Positions 50,094 to 63,130 of a stretch of DNA of 64,000 bases are shown one piece after another (position 1 is the first letter of the stretch; each line of letters starts with the position of its first letter). The stretch covers positions 10,073,899 to 10,137,898 of the forward strand of contig JADWOT020000009.1 of assembly GCA_036345935.2 (NCBI GenBank), written 5' to 3'. Source of the DNA: Taenia hydatigena (Eukaryota; Platyhelminthes; Cestoda; Cyclophyllidea; Taeniidae). Both the position numbers and the translations under genes were made by a program. The notes beneath the pieces were generated by a model. The model had not been told where the DNA came from, did no database searches, and saw only the letters and a list, made by a program, of their open reading frames with translations.

Positions 50094-53000
50094 ATGAATC
50101 TAGGGATACTATCGTCTACACGGTGCTTAGCAATCGCCTTTCAGCAAGAGTTTGCCTTAGCGGTGCGCACCTTCAATATATACGACGTATTTAAATCCTT
50201 CCTTAATGTCAATGTTGCAAATACAACTAACCCATACTTGAGCCAAGCACTGAAAAAGTGCTTGCTGTTGGGCCACATTGAGCCCTTTGTTATCCTTATT
50301 GGAGGTGATGAGGTTTCACTTCGTACATTAAAGAGCTGCTGGATGCGGGCCCAGCTACAACCTCCTCCTGGATTCCGGATTGAGTCAATAGGTACGTTTT
50401 TTTGTATGTGTTGATGCTTGTGTTTCTTCTAGTGTGCATGGAATGTTCAACCAGTTTTGATGCTGTATTGTTCACTTCATGATTAAAAATGTCAGACTTT
50501 ACAATGGATGACGTTCCCTTAGAACGTTTTGTTTTTTTTCCTAAATAGCAAGTTACCAGTTTTGAAAATTGCACTTTGTATAGTTGGCAGTTATGGTTTT
50601 AATACTTAAGTTAGTAATTCGATCCCACCGTTGTGGTAAACAACAAGTTGCTCCGAGGCAGCGGTACAGTTTTTATCCACCGATCTAAGGAATTTGGGTT
50701 GCTCAATCCCTTCTAGTGTGTGAAATCCCACGTTATTTTTTCCTGTGTGGGTTTGTTGCTAATAATATTAAAAAATCCAACGCTTGCTTCCTTTATCATT
50801 CATAAGCACACCACATGGTTGCACAAAACTCTCGTGAATTTAAAATCGTTTTTTGACTGGCGTTTAGTGACTTTTTTGAATGGAAAGTTTGTAGAACACT
50901 CATAAAACGTGCTCAATGAAGCCATCCTCTTATTAATTGGTACTTTATCCTAGCAGCATTCTTGTTTATTAGCACTTTTACTGTCGACTCTATCAAAACT
51001 TGCAATTGATTTGGTATTTTTGCGACTGGCAGTATCTCATTCTGTCTCCTTGAGGTGTCTTCTATTTACATCTTTTTCTCCGGCTTTTTCTGTCCATGCT
51101 AAGTGAAAGTGTTAAATGCTGGTTTGAATTGTTTCGCTGCATTTGGAGTTGTTACTTTACTAAAGAAATGAAGTAGAGCAGTGTCAGCTTAGAACTGAGT
51201 CTAGAAGGCAACTTTTAGTCAGGTTTTGGCGAAGCCAAAAAATGCTTATAGTGTAACATTATTATATCACCCATTAATGTACTTAGAATGCGTGATTCGC
51301 TCCAAAAATATTTTAAATGCTACTCGTTATTAAAAAATTGGTAAAATTTACTGTCCATATTTTAAAAAGTTAATGGAAAGTTGGCTCACCGTGGTTGATC
51401 ATCGGCAGGAAACCTGTCAAGCGTCAACTTCACTGCACTGAAAAGTAGTTTAACAGCAACTTATCGTTTTATCAAACCCTTTAATTGAAATTTTAATTGG
51501 TGTGCTGAATTGGCAGTCAATTTGTTCCATTTAAACAGTCGTCGCCTTGACAAACACTGCGCTTTGATCTGATAATAAAAGATTTGGCGTCCAACCCATT
51601 CATATTTGCTGCCTTACGTAATTCGAACTGGACACCTAATTTACAGTGCCTGGAAGGAGAATGCATTATCTGCTCCGTAAGGCACTTGGACAAGTAAAAT
51701 ATTTGCCATGCCAAAATGCAGTTGAAAGAAAGGGGGCTCCGTTGCATTGGCAAATCCTTGTGTATCGGTTCTCTTGAGTCACCGCCCAACCGCTTGTAAA
51801 AAGGCCTTTATTTGGCATCTGCTTATAAGCTTCGCCCAAATTGATTCTTGTGCTACTGATTTGTCGTTACTTAAGAAGGAAACATGTCTGGAGCTGCAAT
51901 CGATCAGGCATCATGCATTCCTGCTTGCTGCACACAACCAACCGACACAGTCCATAAATGGCATAGTTGTTGGGGTATCGCTTTTTATTATTTCTAACTA
52001 CTTATCTCATTGAAAGTCTATTTTTGCATCTCTGTGAGCGGATTTCAACCTCATATGGTTCAAAGTTCCGCAGTGAATTGAAGCCTTCCTTTTATCAAAT
52101 CTTAAAGGCGCATCCTATTTACATCTGTACATAGATTAGTTTGGGGACGAATGGTGGGGTGAGATGCCCGTTCTTGCGGAATTAAACTGCCATCTGGGCT
52201 AGATTCTGTCTATTCAGCATTCGTGAATAGTCTGTTTTTCAGAAAAAAAGACCAAGTTTTTTGTTTAAAAAGTATCATTTGGTTCTGACTAGAGCCACTG
52301 ATTTCCCCGCTTCGTGTGTTGCCATTCCCAAGTCAATGCTGTCCACGTGCTGCAACAGAATGCTCTCTTACCCAAAGTACACGAAATATTTAAATGGACC
52401 TCTATTTATCATTCTCTTATGGGGAGTTTTGTTTGTGTTAGGTCCCCTTTTCTCAGTAGCCATGGGAATTTGGATTCTTTCTGGGCCTAGGCAAGTTTGC
52501 CTCCTTCCCATTCATTTGCATGGGCACTAATACAGGGTTAGGGGGAAAGAAAATTGAAGCATCTAGTTTATATTGTCTCTTAGATGGATAGCCATATGCA
52601 CATTAATGGGCCTATTTTAACACTCTGTTTTAGAAAAGGAGTAATTATCCCATAACTGTTCATCAGTTATTTTGAAAAGCATCCAGATTGCGCAGTTTAG
52701 GTGTCGGCCAAGCTCTCTCTTTTTTTCTCCTAGCGTTGTGACCAAATTCTATCCACTGTTTCAAGCCTCAAGTATTGTTTGCCTCATGTGGCAAAAAAGC
52801 GCTTCGCAAGAGGTGTGAGAAAATAGGAAACAACGTTATCAAAACGCATCTCTCATGAAGAAATATGACCTATCAATGAAAACTTGCGTTTCCTCTTGTC
52901 TAGTCCCCCACTTATCCACTGACTCCATTCCAAATCGGGAAGGACTAGTTGCAGATCATTAAAAGTCATTTATTAACGCGCTCATTTGACTTTCCTCGCA

Positions 53001-56000
53001 GTGGATAGGATGAGAATAAAAGTTTCATGCATTAATGTCACTTGGAAGGCCTGGCACCTCATTCGGTAGATCCTTCGCCTGCGGAAGACCAGATGGATCT
53101 TTGCAAGTCCGCCTAGCATCTAACTGTAATTAGATATCTTCAATGATCAGTGAAACCTCTTCTGAGTTTTGTCCTGCTGTAGATGATACAATCATCAGGA
53201 GGCAGAGTTTATGGCTCGTGAAATCATCAGCAACAAATGTGTGACTATCATAAACATCCATTCAACCATCATGTGTATTTTATTTGGTAGAATTTACACT
53301 TGGGCTCTAAATTTCCACCAACTTTTTGTTTGTTTTGGCCAACCAAAAGGTCTCGGCAGCTTTATAGTTGTGGTGGGAACTTTTCTGCATCAAGTGAAGG
53401 TTATGACTATTCGACAGACACCTTAGTTTTTACAACCTTCGCACTAGGCTACCGAGTTTAGTTTTTCTTCTTTGCTTGCTTTTAATGAGACTCTCTAAAC
53501 TCTATCATGTCTTCCGGGAGTGTCCGGCGTTACCGCTCATCATCGTCGCTATCTTTTCCGGTGAGTCACTTATGGCAGAATGCAGAGATCATAGAAAATA
53601 TGCTTCATGTAATGTATTCGTTTGCTGTGCTAATAAAAGGAGAAAAAAGATGATAGCACTGCAACGGCGATTGACTTGAACAGTAGACAGGGTTGTTTGG
53701 CTCCTTTGAAGTGTCAGTTCTGGTTTTTTTTCTTTCCTTCTTTCTCTCTCGCCTCTCTCAATTCAAATTAATCAAGCAAAATGTGGAATCTTGCGAGTCC
53801 ATCTGTCATGATAGATAACCTTCTGACTTGGGCAAGTTCCTCTTCATTTCTAGCTGTTATTTGATTAGACAAATGCACAAGTATTTTACTATCAAACATT
53901 TGTGCCTAGTGGGCACCATTGTAGATGAAACTTTACTATAGACCCAGTCGGTAGACGCGGTGTATCGTAATCAGTAGATTTTTTTGCGGCTGTGAGACCC
54001 AATGAACTCCATCCATTTATTAGCTCGGACCGCCGAAACATGCAATGCGGCATGGGAACGCGTGCCTGCCCTGTGATTTATGCCGCCGAGTGGGTCCTCG
54101 ACCAACTCTCTCTCTCTCTTCACTTCCTATTGTGTTTGCTCCGTCTGTTTTTTCTCACTAAGCCTCTCACGAGTGAGTGCTTGTTCGGAAGTGCTGTTGC
54201 TTGTCAAACAATCAGGTGTCAGATGAATCAATTGGTACGTGCCGATGGCAGAATGATGATATGCGTAGCACTGTAGTAAACTTCAGTGCTACCGTTTCAT
54301 CAACCCCACAAAGTAATTGGCGGCTATTAGATACCTACGCAAACGCTCAGGCGTGGTCGTCGTCTTGTGTACACCTAGACATGTCGTTTGCTGTCAGAAA
54401 TGCGCAACTTTGATACTTAATTCGGTGGGACAAAGACAGTCGGACTTTATGACGTTTTAATGCGGTCACCTAACGCTCCGCTAATCCGTCTTACATTGAA
54501 CAGCAACAATCCCATGCGTCCAATGCAATAATCATCAAGCTCGTCATTTGTCTAACCGCCTTTGAGGCATGGTATAGAAGCTATTTTTTGGTCAGAAGAA
54601 AAAACCCATTTTAGCTCATTTGGATTACTCTTGTACCTTTGTTGTGCTCCTTCTCTCTGTCGCTCTACAACTGTTGGTGCTTAGCACAGGCAATGACAGA
54701 TGTACGGGAGCCGGTGGTAGTGGAGCAAGAAACGCCTGGAGGATTCTCTCCTCCTTTCAGGAGGGAGGTGGATGGGGAGGGCAGTGATTAGTGGCCGAAA
54801 AGAAAAATTGCGCCTGGGTGCCTCCCTAAGTGACAATCTGAGTCAAGGAGGCCAGAAGTTTATACATTTTTCATGGGAAGAAATCCCCAACGTTGCAATT
54901 GCAAATTTTTTTGCTTTCCCTAGCGTTTAGTTGTATTTAGCACCTTTTCTCCTCTGAAGTTTAGTTTCCAGCCATGAGAAAGAGGTAATTAAACTGTTCA
55001 CAATGAGTTGATGCAGTCGGTTAAAGCACTAGTTAAATTTACGTTCTTCATTTATTTCATACAGTTCAGAGTGTAGGCACTTGAACATGAAACGGTTACC
55101 CTTCAACGATCGTTCCAACGTCTACCTATGTATAGGACCCGAATGTGCCAGAATGCCAAATCGGTACTCGAGTACACCAACCTTGAATTTGACATTCAGT
55201 TTTCATAGCCTTACTTTTGAAATGAACTAATACTACCTTAGTGGAGGCGGTTGAATTTGCAGAACACGCATTGACTAATGTCCTCCACTGCCAAATGGTT
55301 AACTACTGGGCAAATCTCCCTCAACTCCTTGGGTGTGATTAATTTGACATCAGCTTTAAAGTGCGCTTTGTGCACAATAAAACCGTAGTCAATTCGAAGG
55401 CGGCCTATTTTCACTTTCAACTGTCATGTTTTTAGGTTGCAACTTAAATAATCATATTTCCATCAGCCACACTTGACCCAACATTCCACTTCCTGTAACA
55501 CAGGGTCAGGCGCTTTGAACTTTTCCTATCATGTGGTATGTGCGTGTGTTTGTGTGTGACTTGAGTGAAGTGTAACAGGTTGCTAGATCAGCCAGTTTCC
55601 CAATTTTTCTTCGATTTTATGCACTCAGATCCGTGTTCGACTCGTGAGTATGTCGTCGACGTGGCCATACTAAGGCAGTAACTGATCTACTCTCAAACGG
55701 TTGTAAGTGTGCTCATTGAGAGGCCAAAAATCACTCATGGGAACCACGGCGTTGGAGTAGAGTCCACAATTTCTTCTAAGTCTCACGTCGCCATACGCCG
55801 ATTCTGGACTCATATAATGGGTAAAAGTTGGCACGCATGTAACGCCCCCATATGTAATTACACATGCATATTCCTCGTCGTGGTTACACTAGTCAAGTTG
55901 TCAACAAATGTGTGATTTATTTCCTATTTTGTACTACACAGATTCACATATTCACATGTATGTGAGACTTGGATGCCTGATAGACAAAGCCCTTCCCTTT

Positions 56001-58412
56001 GGAGTTCCAGATCAACAATTACCCATAGGTGGTCATAGAGAAAGCCCCTGGGGCTAATTCCCCTTGGAACATACTCCACAAAGGCAGTGGAGGTTCACGA
56101 AAGTAGATATAGTCTACAAAAGTAGAAAAAAATCGAAAAGAAACCCTCAAAATTTTCCACCTTCAATAGGAGGTGTGTTATATCCAAGTTGGTTGGACAA
56201 CGAGTGTATCATTCTGAAGAAGCAGGGAGGGGTGTTTTTATTGGGGCATGATTTCCCATGCATTGAGACCCGGGAAAGTGTGATCCAACTTCTTCATATA
56301 TCACTAACGTAACGCGCGAATGGAAGGGTGGGATGTGGAGCCCTCTCTTCCTTCCATTTATTTCAGTTTAAGCATCTAAAGTGTGGTCTTGAGGTCACGC
56401 TAAATCATCGCTTGACTCAGGGTCTAATAAAGCAGTCCTGTGCGACGTTGACTGCTGTGATTTAGTAAATGCTCTGATCGTAAGGATATAATACCACATA
56501 GCAGCAATAATAATGAAGATTTATGCTAATAACTTTACGTTCCTCTCCAACACCTATATATTACAACCTGAAATTATGATGGGACGCTTTTCACTACTAA
56601 GGTTGAAAGCAGATTCGATGAGCGGTGAACATTGTAGAAACAATAGTGTGTCAGGCGCTTCCGTTCTCTATGATTTCATAATCCATTGTCTTTATTGCCT
56701 TTCAAACTATCCATAGGGCTTGGGATAATTTTTATTTTGCAAAGTAAGGTATTCTTCGGTGTGCATGTTTGCGAACCCTACGAATTGGTTGTTGCTCTCT
56801 GGCCGGAACTTTGACAGGTCGTGCTTCCTACAAGTGAATATCTTTCTCTCCTCTCTATAAATTTCACCATAAAAAAGGGGCATGATGAAACCAACCTTCT
56901 TGGCTTACCCCTTCTTCCAGTGGTGTAAATGCACGTAGAATGTGTCTTCCCAATTCCTTGGCGCAATAAGCACGCCCTCACCTCTTTTGTTCCCCCTTGC
57001 CGAGATGCGGGCAAGTAGAAGTGAATATTTAGACATTCCATTATCATTTAAAACGCCTTTTGCCAAGTTACATTGCCTGTGAAAAGCAGTTAGTTGTTTT
57101 GCTTTGCATTTTAGTGAGCTCAATGATTGTCTCGGATATACCGAATGAATGATTTACCATGCATTATTGCGTCTTTTAACATCCTACTGTTTCACTCATA
57201 CTGAGCATCAAACAGTCGTTTATGTATCACAGTATAAATATTTCAGCTGCCCATAAAACCGGACGTACTGTTGGTTCAAATGATCTGATAACTCCTTATG
57301 CTCCACTCACAATGTAGCTGTAGTTTGGGCTTGAGGATTCACTTTCTTTTCTATATTAAGACTGTTTTCATTAGCCAGGCCACCTAATCATGCAGGCCAT
57401 TGGGCACCCACATTATTGGCCGTAATCAAAGCGAATGGATATGTGTTGGAATCACGCGTTTGCACAATCTCGGTTTCGCCCTTCATCCACACGCCCTCTC
57501 GTTACATTTTGCCTGCATTCGTGAACGTCTTCCCACCTTCCCGGCCTGCAGCGAAACTGGCCTTTGAAGTATCAACTTAACTACATCACACTTTGACTTC
57601 ATTATTCTTTCTTTTCTTGACTTTAAGGAGAAGAAGGGCGTGGTTTTGGTTAAATTTACGAGCTTTACATGCTTGGTTTTTTTATTCCTCAGTACTGTGA
57701 GACGTGTCTGTACAAGGTCACCATGGCTCGTTGTACCCGGCTAAAAATAGCATCTCAATAAAACCTATTTTAGTGTTGGTCTTTCCAACAATCTAGATGC
57801 ATATAGTCTGAGGTGTCGACATTACTTCGATAGGTGATTTGTGCAGCCCTCGATCCCTCTGACAATGAAACTTTGGATGGGCCTCCGAGTTGATGGTGGT
57901 TGTCGTGCCTTAACAACTGTTTTCTGCATGTCAAATATGGCAGTCCTGGCGATTGCACTGGAGATAGCCCCATGGTGGTAGTTACACCGTTCATCTAATG
58001 TCACTTTTGTAGCTCGAACCGGTGGTGCATAAGTGTTGTTATTTCCTTCTGTCCATATGTTTATTCCGCTGTAAAAATGAGTCTAAAGTCCAGGCCATTT
58101 GGTCCAATGGTAAATTGTACTGCATTATTTTAATCTACAAGATGTACACTAAGACATCGAAATTGCCCACTTAAGGTGATGCTGGAGGCCTGATCTTGAA
58201 CAGCGTTCCCCAATACGCCTCAATGCGACTGGAGGAGGTGATCTTCCAGGTCATTTGCCAGGTCAACATGCTGGAGCCGACTTGCTCGGAATCGCGTCTC
58301 TACGGCCACCTTGCCAACATTTATGCTGAAATGCAATCCCACCTTCCTCCCCGGCAGTCAGTCTACGCTGCCATCTCATCCCTTATCAAGTCCGGTCTCA
58401 TCTACTATTGTG
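50094..58412 (+). CDS. STOX: Storkhead-box (STOX) protein, first two coding exons, partial
   Basis: Winged-helix transcription-factor-like protein of the STOX1/STOX2/knockout family. Exon 50094-50391 encodes 99 residues ending CWMRAQLQPPPGFRIESIG, matching the conserved N-terminal STOX segment (RPPRGFRI in human STOX1). Exon 58176-58412 (after CCCACTTAAG, ending TGTG|GTAAGT) encodes the storkhead winged helix: LEEVIFQVICQVN, YGHLANIYAEM, QSVYAAISSLIKSGLIYYC. The phases join exactly across a 7,784-nt intron. An in-frame TAA lies two codons before ATG 50094, which fixes the start of this exon. The wing that should follow (family GEGYFIV) and the long C-terminal part are not found, so the rest lies beyond 64000. 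The family lies around developmental and AKT-linked control in other animals; the role here is inferred. Confidence 0.87.
50392..58175 (+). other. STOX intron 1, no nested gene confirmed
   Basis: 7.8 kb without a recognisable protein family. It holds a CT repeat (54106-54120) and two short candidate exons with strong donors: 53507-53560 (ATG, 18 codons, GTGAGT) and a stretch ending at 55643. Neither fits the phase of the flanking STOX exons. Confidence 0.5.
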
Positions 58413-61400
58413 GTAAGTCAAAGTAGGCCACAACTTCCAATCCTTTTCCTTTATTTCAGAGCCAAGTGGTAAACGACATTGAACGATGATGGAGCAAGTT
58501 ACAGGCTTTAGTTATGCCATTATTTTATCCGTCTACTTTATAATTTAAGTTTTACCATCAAAGCAGTTTTGTCCACCTTCTTTTCCCCCTGTTGTCCTCA
58601 TGCTAGCCATCGATTCTCATGTCCAAATTCTTTGCTTAAGCAGGACTATATTCATTGTTTCTTGACATGCGATGATGATTTAAAACGCTGATCCGTCACG
58701 CAACCATCAATTTAAGCTTGTAAGTGGGAGGTAAGCCATACTATTGGCCGCGGCAAATTATTCGCCTCAGGCATTTCTCAAGTCATTACTGACTCTTCTC
58801 TGGCAACTTATAATAACCAGTCCCCCAAACGCCTACTGTGTTGCCTTGTATTTCGTCTATTTGTCTGGTGCAAGTTTGCTATTTGGCACTTTATTATCAA
58901 CTGTCAGTTTTAATCACCCTTCTACGTAGCTACTCGTAATGAGGGAAAGGAATCGTCTATTTGCAATGGGTCCGACAAAGGAAAGTTGTTTTGAAGTAAT
59001 TTGTTGTGTAGGGTTACTGGCACCCAGGGTATTGGCGTCTGGTTTCCACTTTTGCTTCTCCCCACTTTTCCTTTCATCTGCCTTCCGGTGTTGACCAATC
59101 AATCTCATCCCTACAAGAGTCTTGGCTCGGAGTTCACAGTTGGACACTTGATTTTCTGTCCCATTAGGATGGGTTATCAGTGTTGAATCAGTAAAATTCC
59201 TTTTTATGGACCAGATGGCAATCTTAAATAAATCATACCATATCCCCCAGTTTAGGGTGATCATTGTACACCTCGAGGATCACAGGTAACCTGGATGGTT
59301 GCAAAGTCTAAACACAAGCTCATTGGTCCCTGTTCGGTGAACCAAATAGGCGGGATTTATGTGTCCCACTTGCTGGTCAGTTGGTTGTTCACCGTAATTC
59401 TCCTTCATCCATGGGAATATCAGACACCATGCAAAGGAAGTTAGAGGGCTAAAAGGCGATCGGTGGAAGATGATTGCCTGCAAAATTAATGAGGATAATA
59501 TGCCAACGATTAGATGTTCATGGGCTTTCAAGTGTTTGTGTGATCTCGGTTGATCTTTTGGATGTTTTGGTTGTAGATTGAGGGTTCTTCAGCCCGAGGA
59601 ATGCAGTTAGTCATTCACCCTTACTGCCGTTCTCTAAGTGATTGTAAATGCTTATTGTAATGCTGGTTTTCTTAGATTCCACGAAGCACTTTTGTGTCAG
59701 TTGATGTGGTGGTGAATTGTGAGGGTGGAGAGGGGAGGGCGAGATTATGATATTCACTTGAATTTGCGAACATATTTTCCCTTAAAAAATTTGGTTAAAA
59801 ACTGACAGGGCACACTTCTGGTCAACGGAAATAGGCAGACGATAAATTCTTCCTGGCTAATGAAGGCGCCTACTAATATTTTTAAACGTTTTGATAAAAT
59901 GCACGCGATTTCGCATGATAATGCAGCGTAAAGATGAAGAAAAACTTGGCAATTTTGTACCGAAAAGGTGCGTAGCTCCTTCTTCTTCGAGCCCTTTTTA
60001 TGCCCACACACAAAAAAGCAGCAGAGCTGTAACCTCAAAGGTACAGATTCAAAATAAACCGTAAAATACTGCCAGGGAAAAAAAAAGTTGCATGCTGGTC
60101 AGGAGCAGTGGATTGAAAGGTGGAGACGAGGGGAGGCGAATATAGCGCGACTATAGTTGCGGCCCAGCGATCATTTTTTTCGTCAAAGCTAAAGCAGGCT
60201 CCTCTCTGAAATGTCACTGTGGATGCGCAAACACAGGCAGGCGCACTACCGAAATGCATGGCTCGGTGTCGACTAGTCAGCATGACAGTCGTATGTATCC
60301 ACAGGCCAGTGCTGCTTTCAAGGGCTGAAGTAGTCGCCTCTTTTTTTGCCCAGCCAGATGACATAGAGGCGTGAGAGGGAATAAAATAATCAGGCTTTTG
60401 TTTCAAAGGACCTCTTCAGGCCAGAAAAGAGAGCCAATTGTATATGCCTTCCATATAAAAGTTTTTACTTAGATTTTCAAGGGAACGTCAACTTATCTTC
60501 AGCAGTAATCGTAAAGTTCATCCTTTTGCTCCGTACGGACTGGGAGCAATCTAAGGTGTTTGGTCACTTGTCTCGATAGTTTTTTAAACGAAGGTAGACA
60601 CTCAGAAAGCATGCCATTGAGGAGCTTTTCAGTCTGTGATAACAAAACAGCTGATGTAATGGAGACTGTGGAGTGGCATTGTCCTACCACTTTTTGTATG
60701 AAGCATCCAGGCATTCTCAGTTTATTTTCTCCGAACGGGGGAGGGAGCTTTGCTTTCTCCTTGAGTTGGTCTGAAGAGGGCTGACACTTCTCAGCCGAAG
60801 TGTCCCCTTCACACAGACTAACAACGCAGCATTTCAAGGTAAGTTTGAGGTGAAAATGAAGCAGTCTACCCCTTGACGTCAAACTAAAATCCCAGTTTTC
60901 TTTTCTCACCAAAATCTGGACACTTTTTTACACGTTGAAAGCATGGGTGTTTGGATAGTGGTCTCGCCCTGTACCGTATTCTTCGGCCAGCGTTTTAGAA
61001 GTAATAAATAATAATAATTCTTCGAAAGTCTCTACTATTCAGTACATCCAGGCAAATCACATCTATTTGAGAGGCATTTTTACGGAACTTGTTTCGCAGC
61101 AAAGTCGGTGAAGGAGCGCAATTAATTCAAATTACATAGCGAACGGCAATAAAAAAAATAAACGGATTGCCACGCCTACAATGAATTAAACTTTTGCAAA
61201 TTAGGAACCACTTCATCATTATCAAAGTCGACTAACTCCCCACATATCATGTCGAGTGTGTAGTTAAGGGAAGGCGAAACCAAAACAGCAGTGAGAGGAG
61301 GAGGAGGAGGAGGAGGAGGAGGCAAAAAACCTCTCCAATTCCCAAAATGACAAGTTGATTGAAACGCTCTTTTTTTGTCAGTGTGGAACAGTCTGATTAA

Positions 61401-61790
61401 GTTGCTTAAACTCAATTTTAGATGGTGTTTTCACTAATTGTTTCAGCAAGGAAACGTGAGGGTCATCGTGGATTTAAAAAAAAACTCCCGAGCAAATATT
61501 GTATCAATTCGCAAACGAAGTCGAGGTACCCTTCTGTGGATGTAGTTGTAAAAGAAATATTTTATTTAAAAAGTTTTTTGGTAATGAGTCCTTTGTGTGT
61601 TTAATAGGTCATGGAGCGACATACTTTTTATATGCTATTCACCGGAATGACTAATCGTTGTAAAGTTGTAGTTTTTCGAGTTGACCACAGATTCCTCGTT
61701 TCCCAAAGACTTGGCGTATCATTTCGCGAGGTCGGATAAATTGTTACAAAAGGAGTTGGAAAGTGTTTCAATTAAAATGTGGTAAACTAA
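58413..61790 (+). other. STOX intron 2, no confirmed gene
   Basis: The region after the second STOX exon continues as intron. A minus-strand frame at 60912-60499 (137 codons) ends in an amphipathic stretch (TEKLLNGMLSECLPSFKKL). It has a possible acceptor near 60863, but no partner exon and no recognised family. A trinucleotide repeat lies at 61296-61322. Confidence 0.4.
61296..61322. repeat. GAG/GGA trinucleotide microsatellite
   Basis: Nine uninterrupted repeats. On the opposite strand they read as a proline run within a short, unsupported frame. Confidence 0.95.
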
Positions 61791-61799
61791 ATCAGAAGT

Positions 61800-62560
61800 G
61801 GGTTGCATGGCCCCGCGACTTCCTTGAAGGCGAACAAGAGTATATTGCCGACGTATGGAAGGGTTTAGAGAGGTTGTGCCGCCCAGTGGAGGTATAATGG
61901 CGGGGTTTTAAGGGCCCCGTTATCAAGACGAAGGGTTAACTAAACATTTAAGGCATTGTACAGTCCTCCTCTCCTTTTGAGCATCGCCGCCAGCGCTCCC
62001 TTTGGTCAATCTCCCGCGTTGGTCATCGCCACGTAGTCGGCGCTATAAGAAACCACCCGCCAACCAACCCGTCGCGTCAGCCATCAAATTTTCGTGCAGA
62101 TGAGAGGATATTTGACTGCCACGTCACCGATTCCCTTTGGTAATTTCAATGAATCAGGAGCTTTATCCAGCTCGGTAACCATGATTGAGGAAAGGGGAAT
62201 GTGCAGACCATTTTGTATATTCATTGCTAGTTGTAAAAACACTGGCTCAAAAGTAGATTCGCTTAACAAAAGGAGGGACTTAACATATTTTCTCACTTCA
62301 GTCCTGCTCGTCCACTTGGGTTCTATTCAGTTAGTAGTGAGATGAAGGAGGCATTGCTTGCTCACTTCGTTGACATCCTCATACAGATACTGAAAACAGC
62401 TCCGTAAGGAACTTTCTCGGTGGCACTCCATTTGCTAACCTCATTTTCGCAGATCACAAGACTGGAAGAGTTGATAAAGGTAGATGTCATTTACAATCCT
62501 GTTAAGACTCGTCACAAATTCTCCCATGAAATGGTTCCTATTTCCTTACGCACTACGTCA
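61800..62560 (-). mobile_element. TRIM-type LTR element, reverse orientation
   Basis: The LTR-like block at about 61800-61960 contains TTGCCGACGTATGGAAGG and AAGACGAAGGGTTAACTAAAC. The family interior follows: CTCCTCTCCTTTTGAGCATC, GAGGATATTTGACTGCCACG, CCGATTCCCTTTGG, GAGATGAAGGAGGCATTGC and CATCCTCATACAGATACTG. It is one of the longest interior copies and useful for a consensus. It lies inside STOX intron 2. Confidence 0.68.
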
Positions 62561-62999
62561 AAGTTTGTGTTTAAAGAAAAAAATAAACCTAAATAGCTGT
62601 GATAGAGGAGGGAAAATACCCTCTACGCACTGAAATGCTGGGTTGACTGACGCACTCGGTTTTGCCGGTGTAGAATAGTTCGACTGAACCCTCTAAATCA
62701 TAAGGATTTCTGTGCAGTTCCTAAAACCACTAAATTAAATGATATTGAGCTAATCTTCGGTGTCTGCAGTCACGGGAGAAGTCCTTTTGAGGTGACCAGT
62801 GTACCTTTGCCAATTCGCCTACTTCAAGATTATCTTGAGATGCTCAATGGGTAGATGTGTGTGTGCTTTGCCCTTTTTTCTGATTGAATAACCACCTACC
62901 GTAAACGTATACTGCTCCGAGTTTACCACCGCTTCATATTTTTCTAAAGACTAGGCAAGTTATTGTTTCCAGAGATGATCTGTGTAGCACTGCCAGTCT

Positions 63000-63130
63000 A
63001 AAGTAGGCACAATACCGAAGTAGAATATGTACCGCCGCTGAACAGAAGGGCTGGGGACTACTGACATATCTCGAAGACCGTACCACTCAGCGGAAGTAAA
63101 ATGGCGGGATCTTATTCATTACAATCTGGA
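63000..63130 (-). repeat. LTR fragment of the TRIM family, reverse orientation
   Basis: Short block with CAGCGGAAGTAAAATGGCGG and flanking sequence in LTR order. The remainder to 64000 shows no supported feature. Two overlapping minus-strand frames at 63356-63876 have no splice support or recognisable family. Confidence 0.5.

Noticed and set aside
53046..53115. tRNA-like stretch with a D-loop-like CATTCGGTAGA
   Set aside because: No T-loop GGTTCGA equivalent and no closing acceptor stem; not a tRNA gene.
58094..58125. GGCCATTTGGTCCAATGGTA resembling a tRNA 5' half
   Set aside because: No matching 3' half or T-arm follows; it lies in an intron just upstream of a STOX exon.
60797..60838. 42-nt stretch with strong acceptor and perfect GTAAGT donor, considered as STOX exon 3
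   Set aside because: Phase fits, but the residues do not match the expected storkhead wing (GEGYFIV-like).
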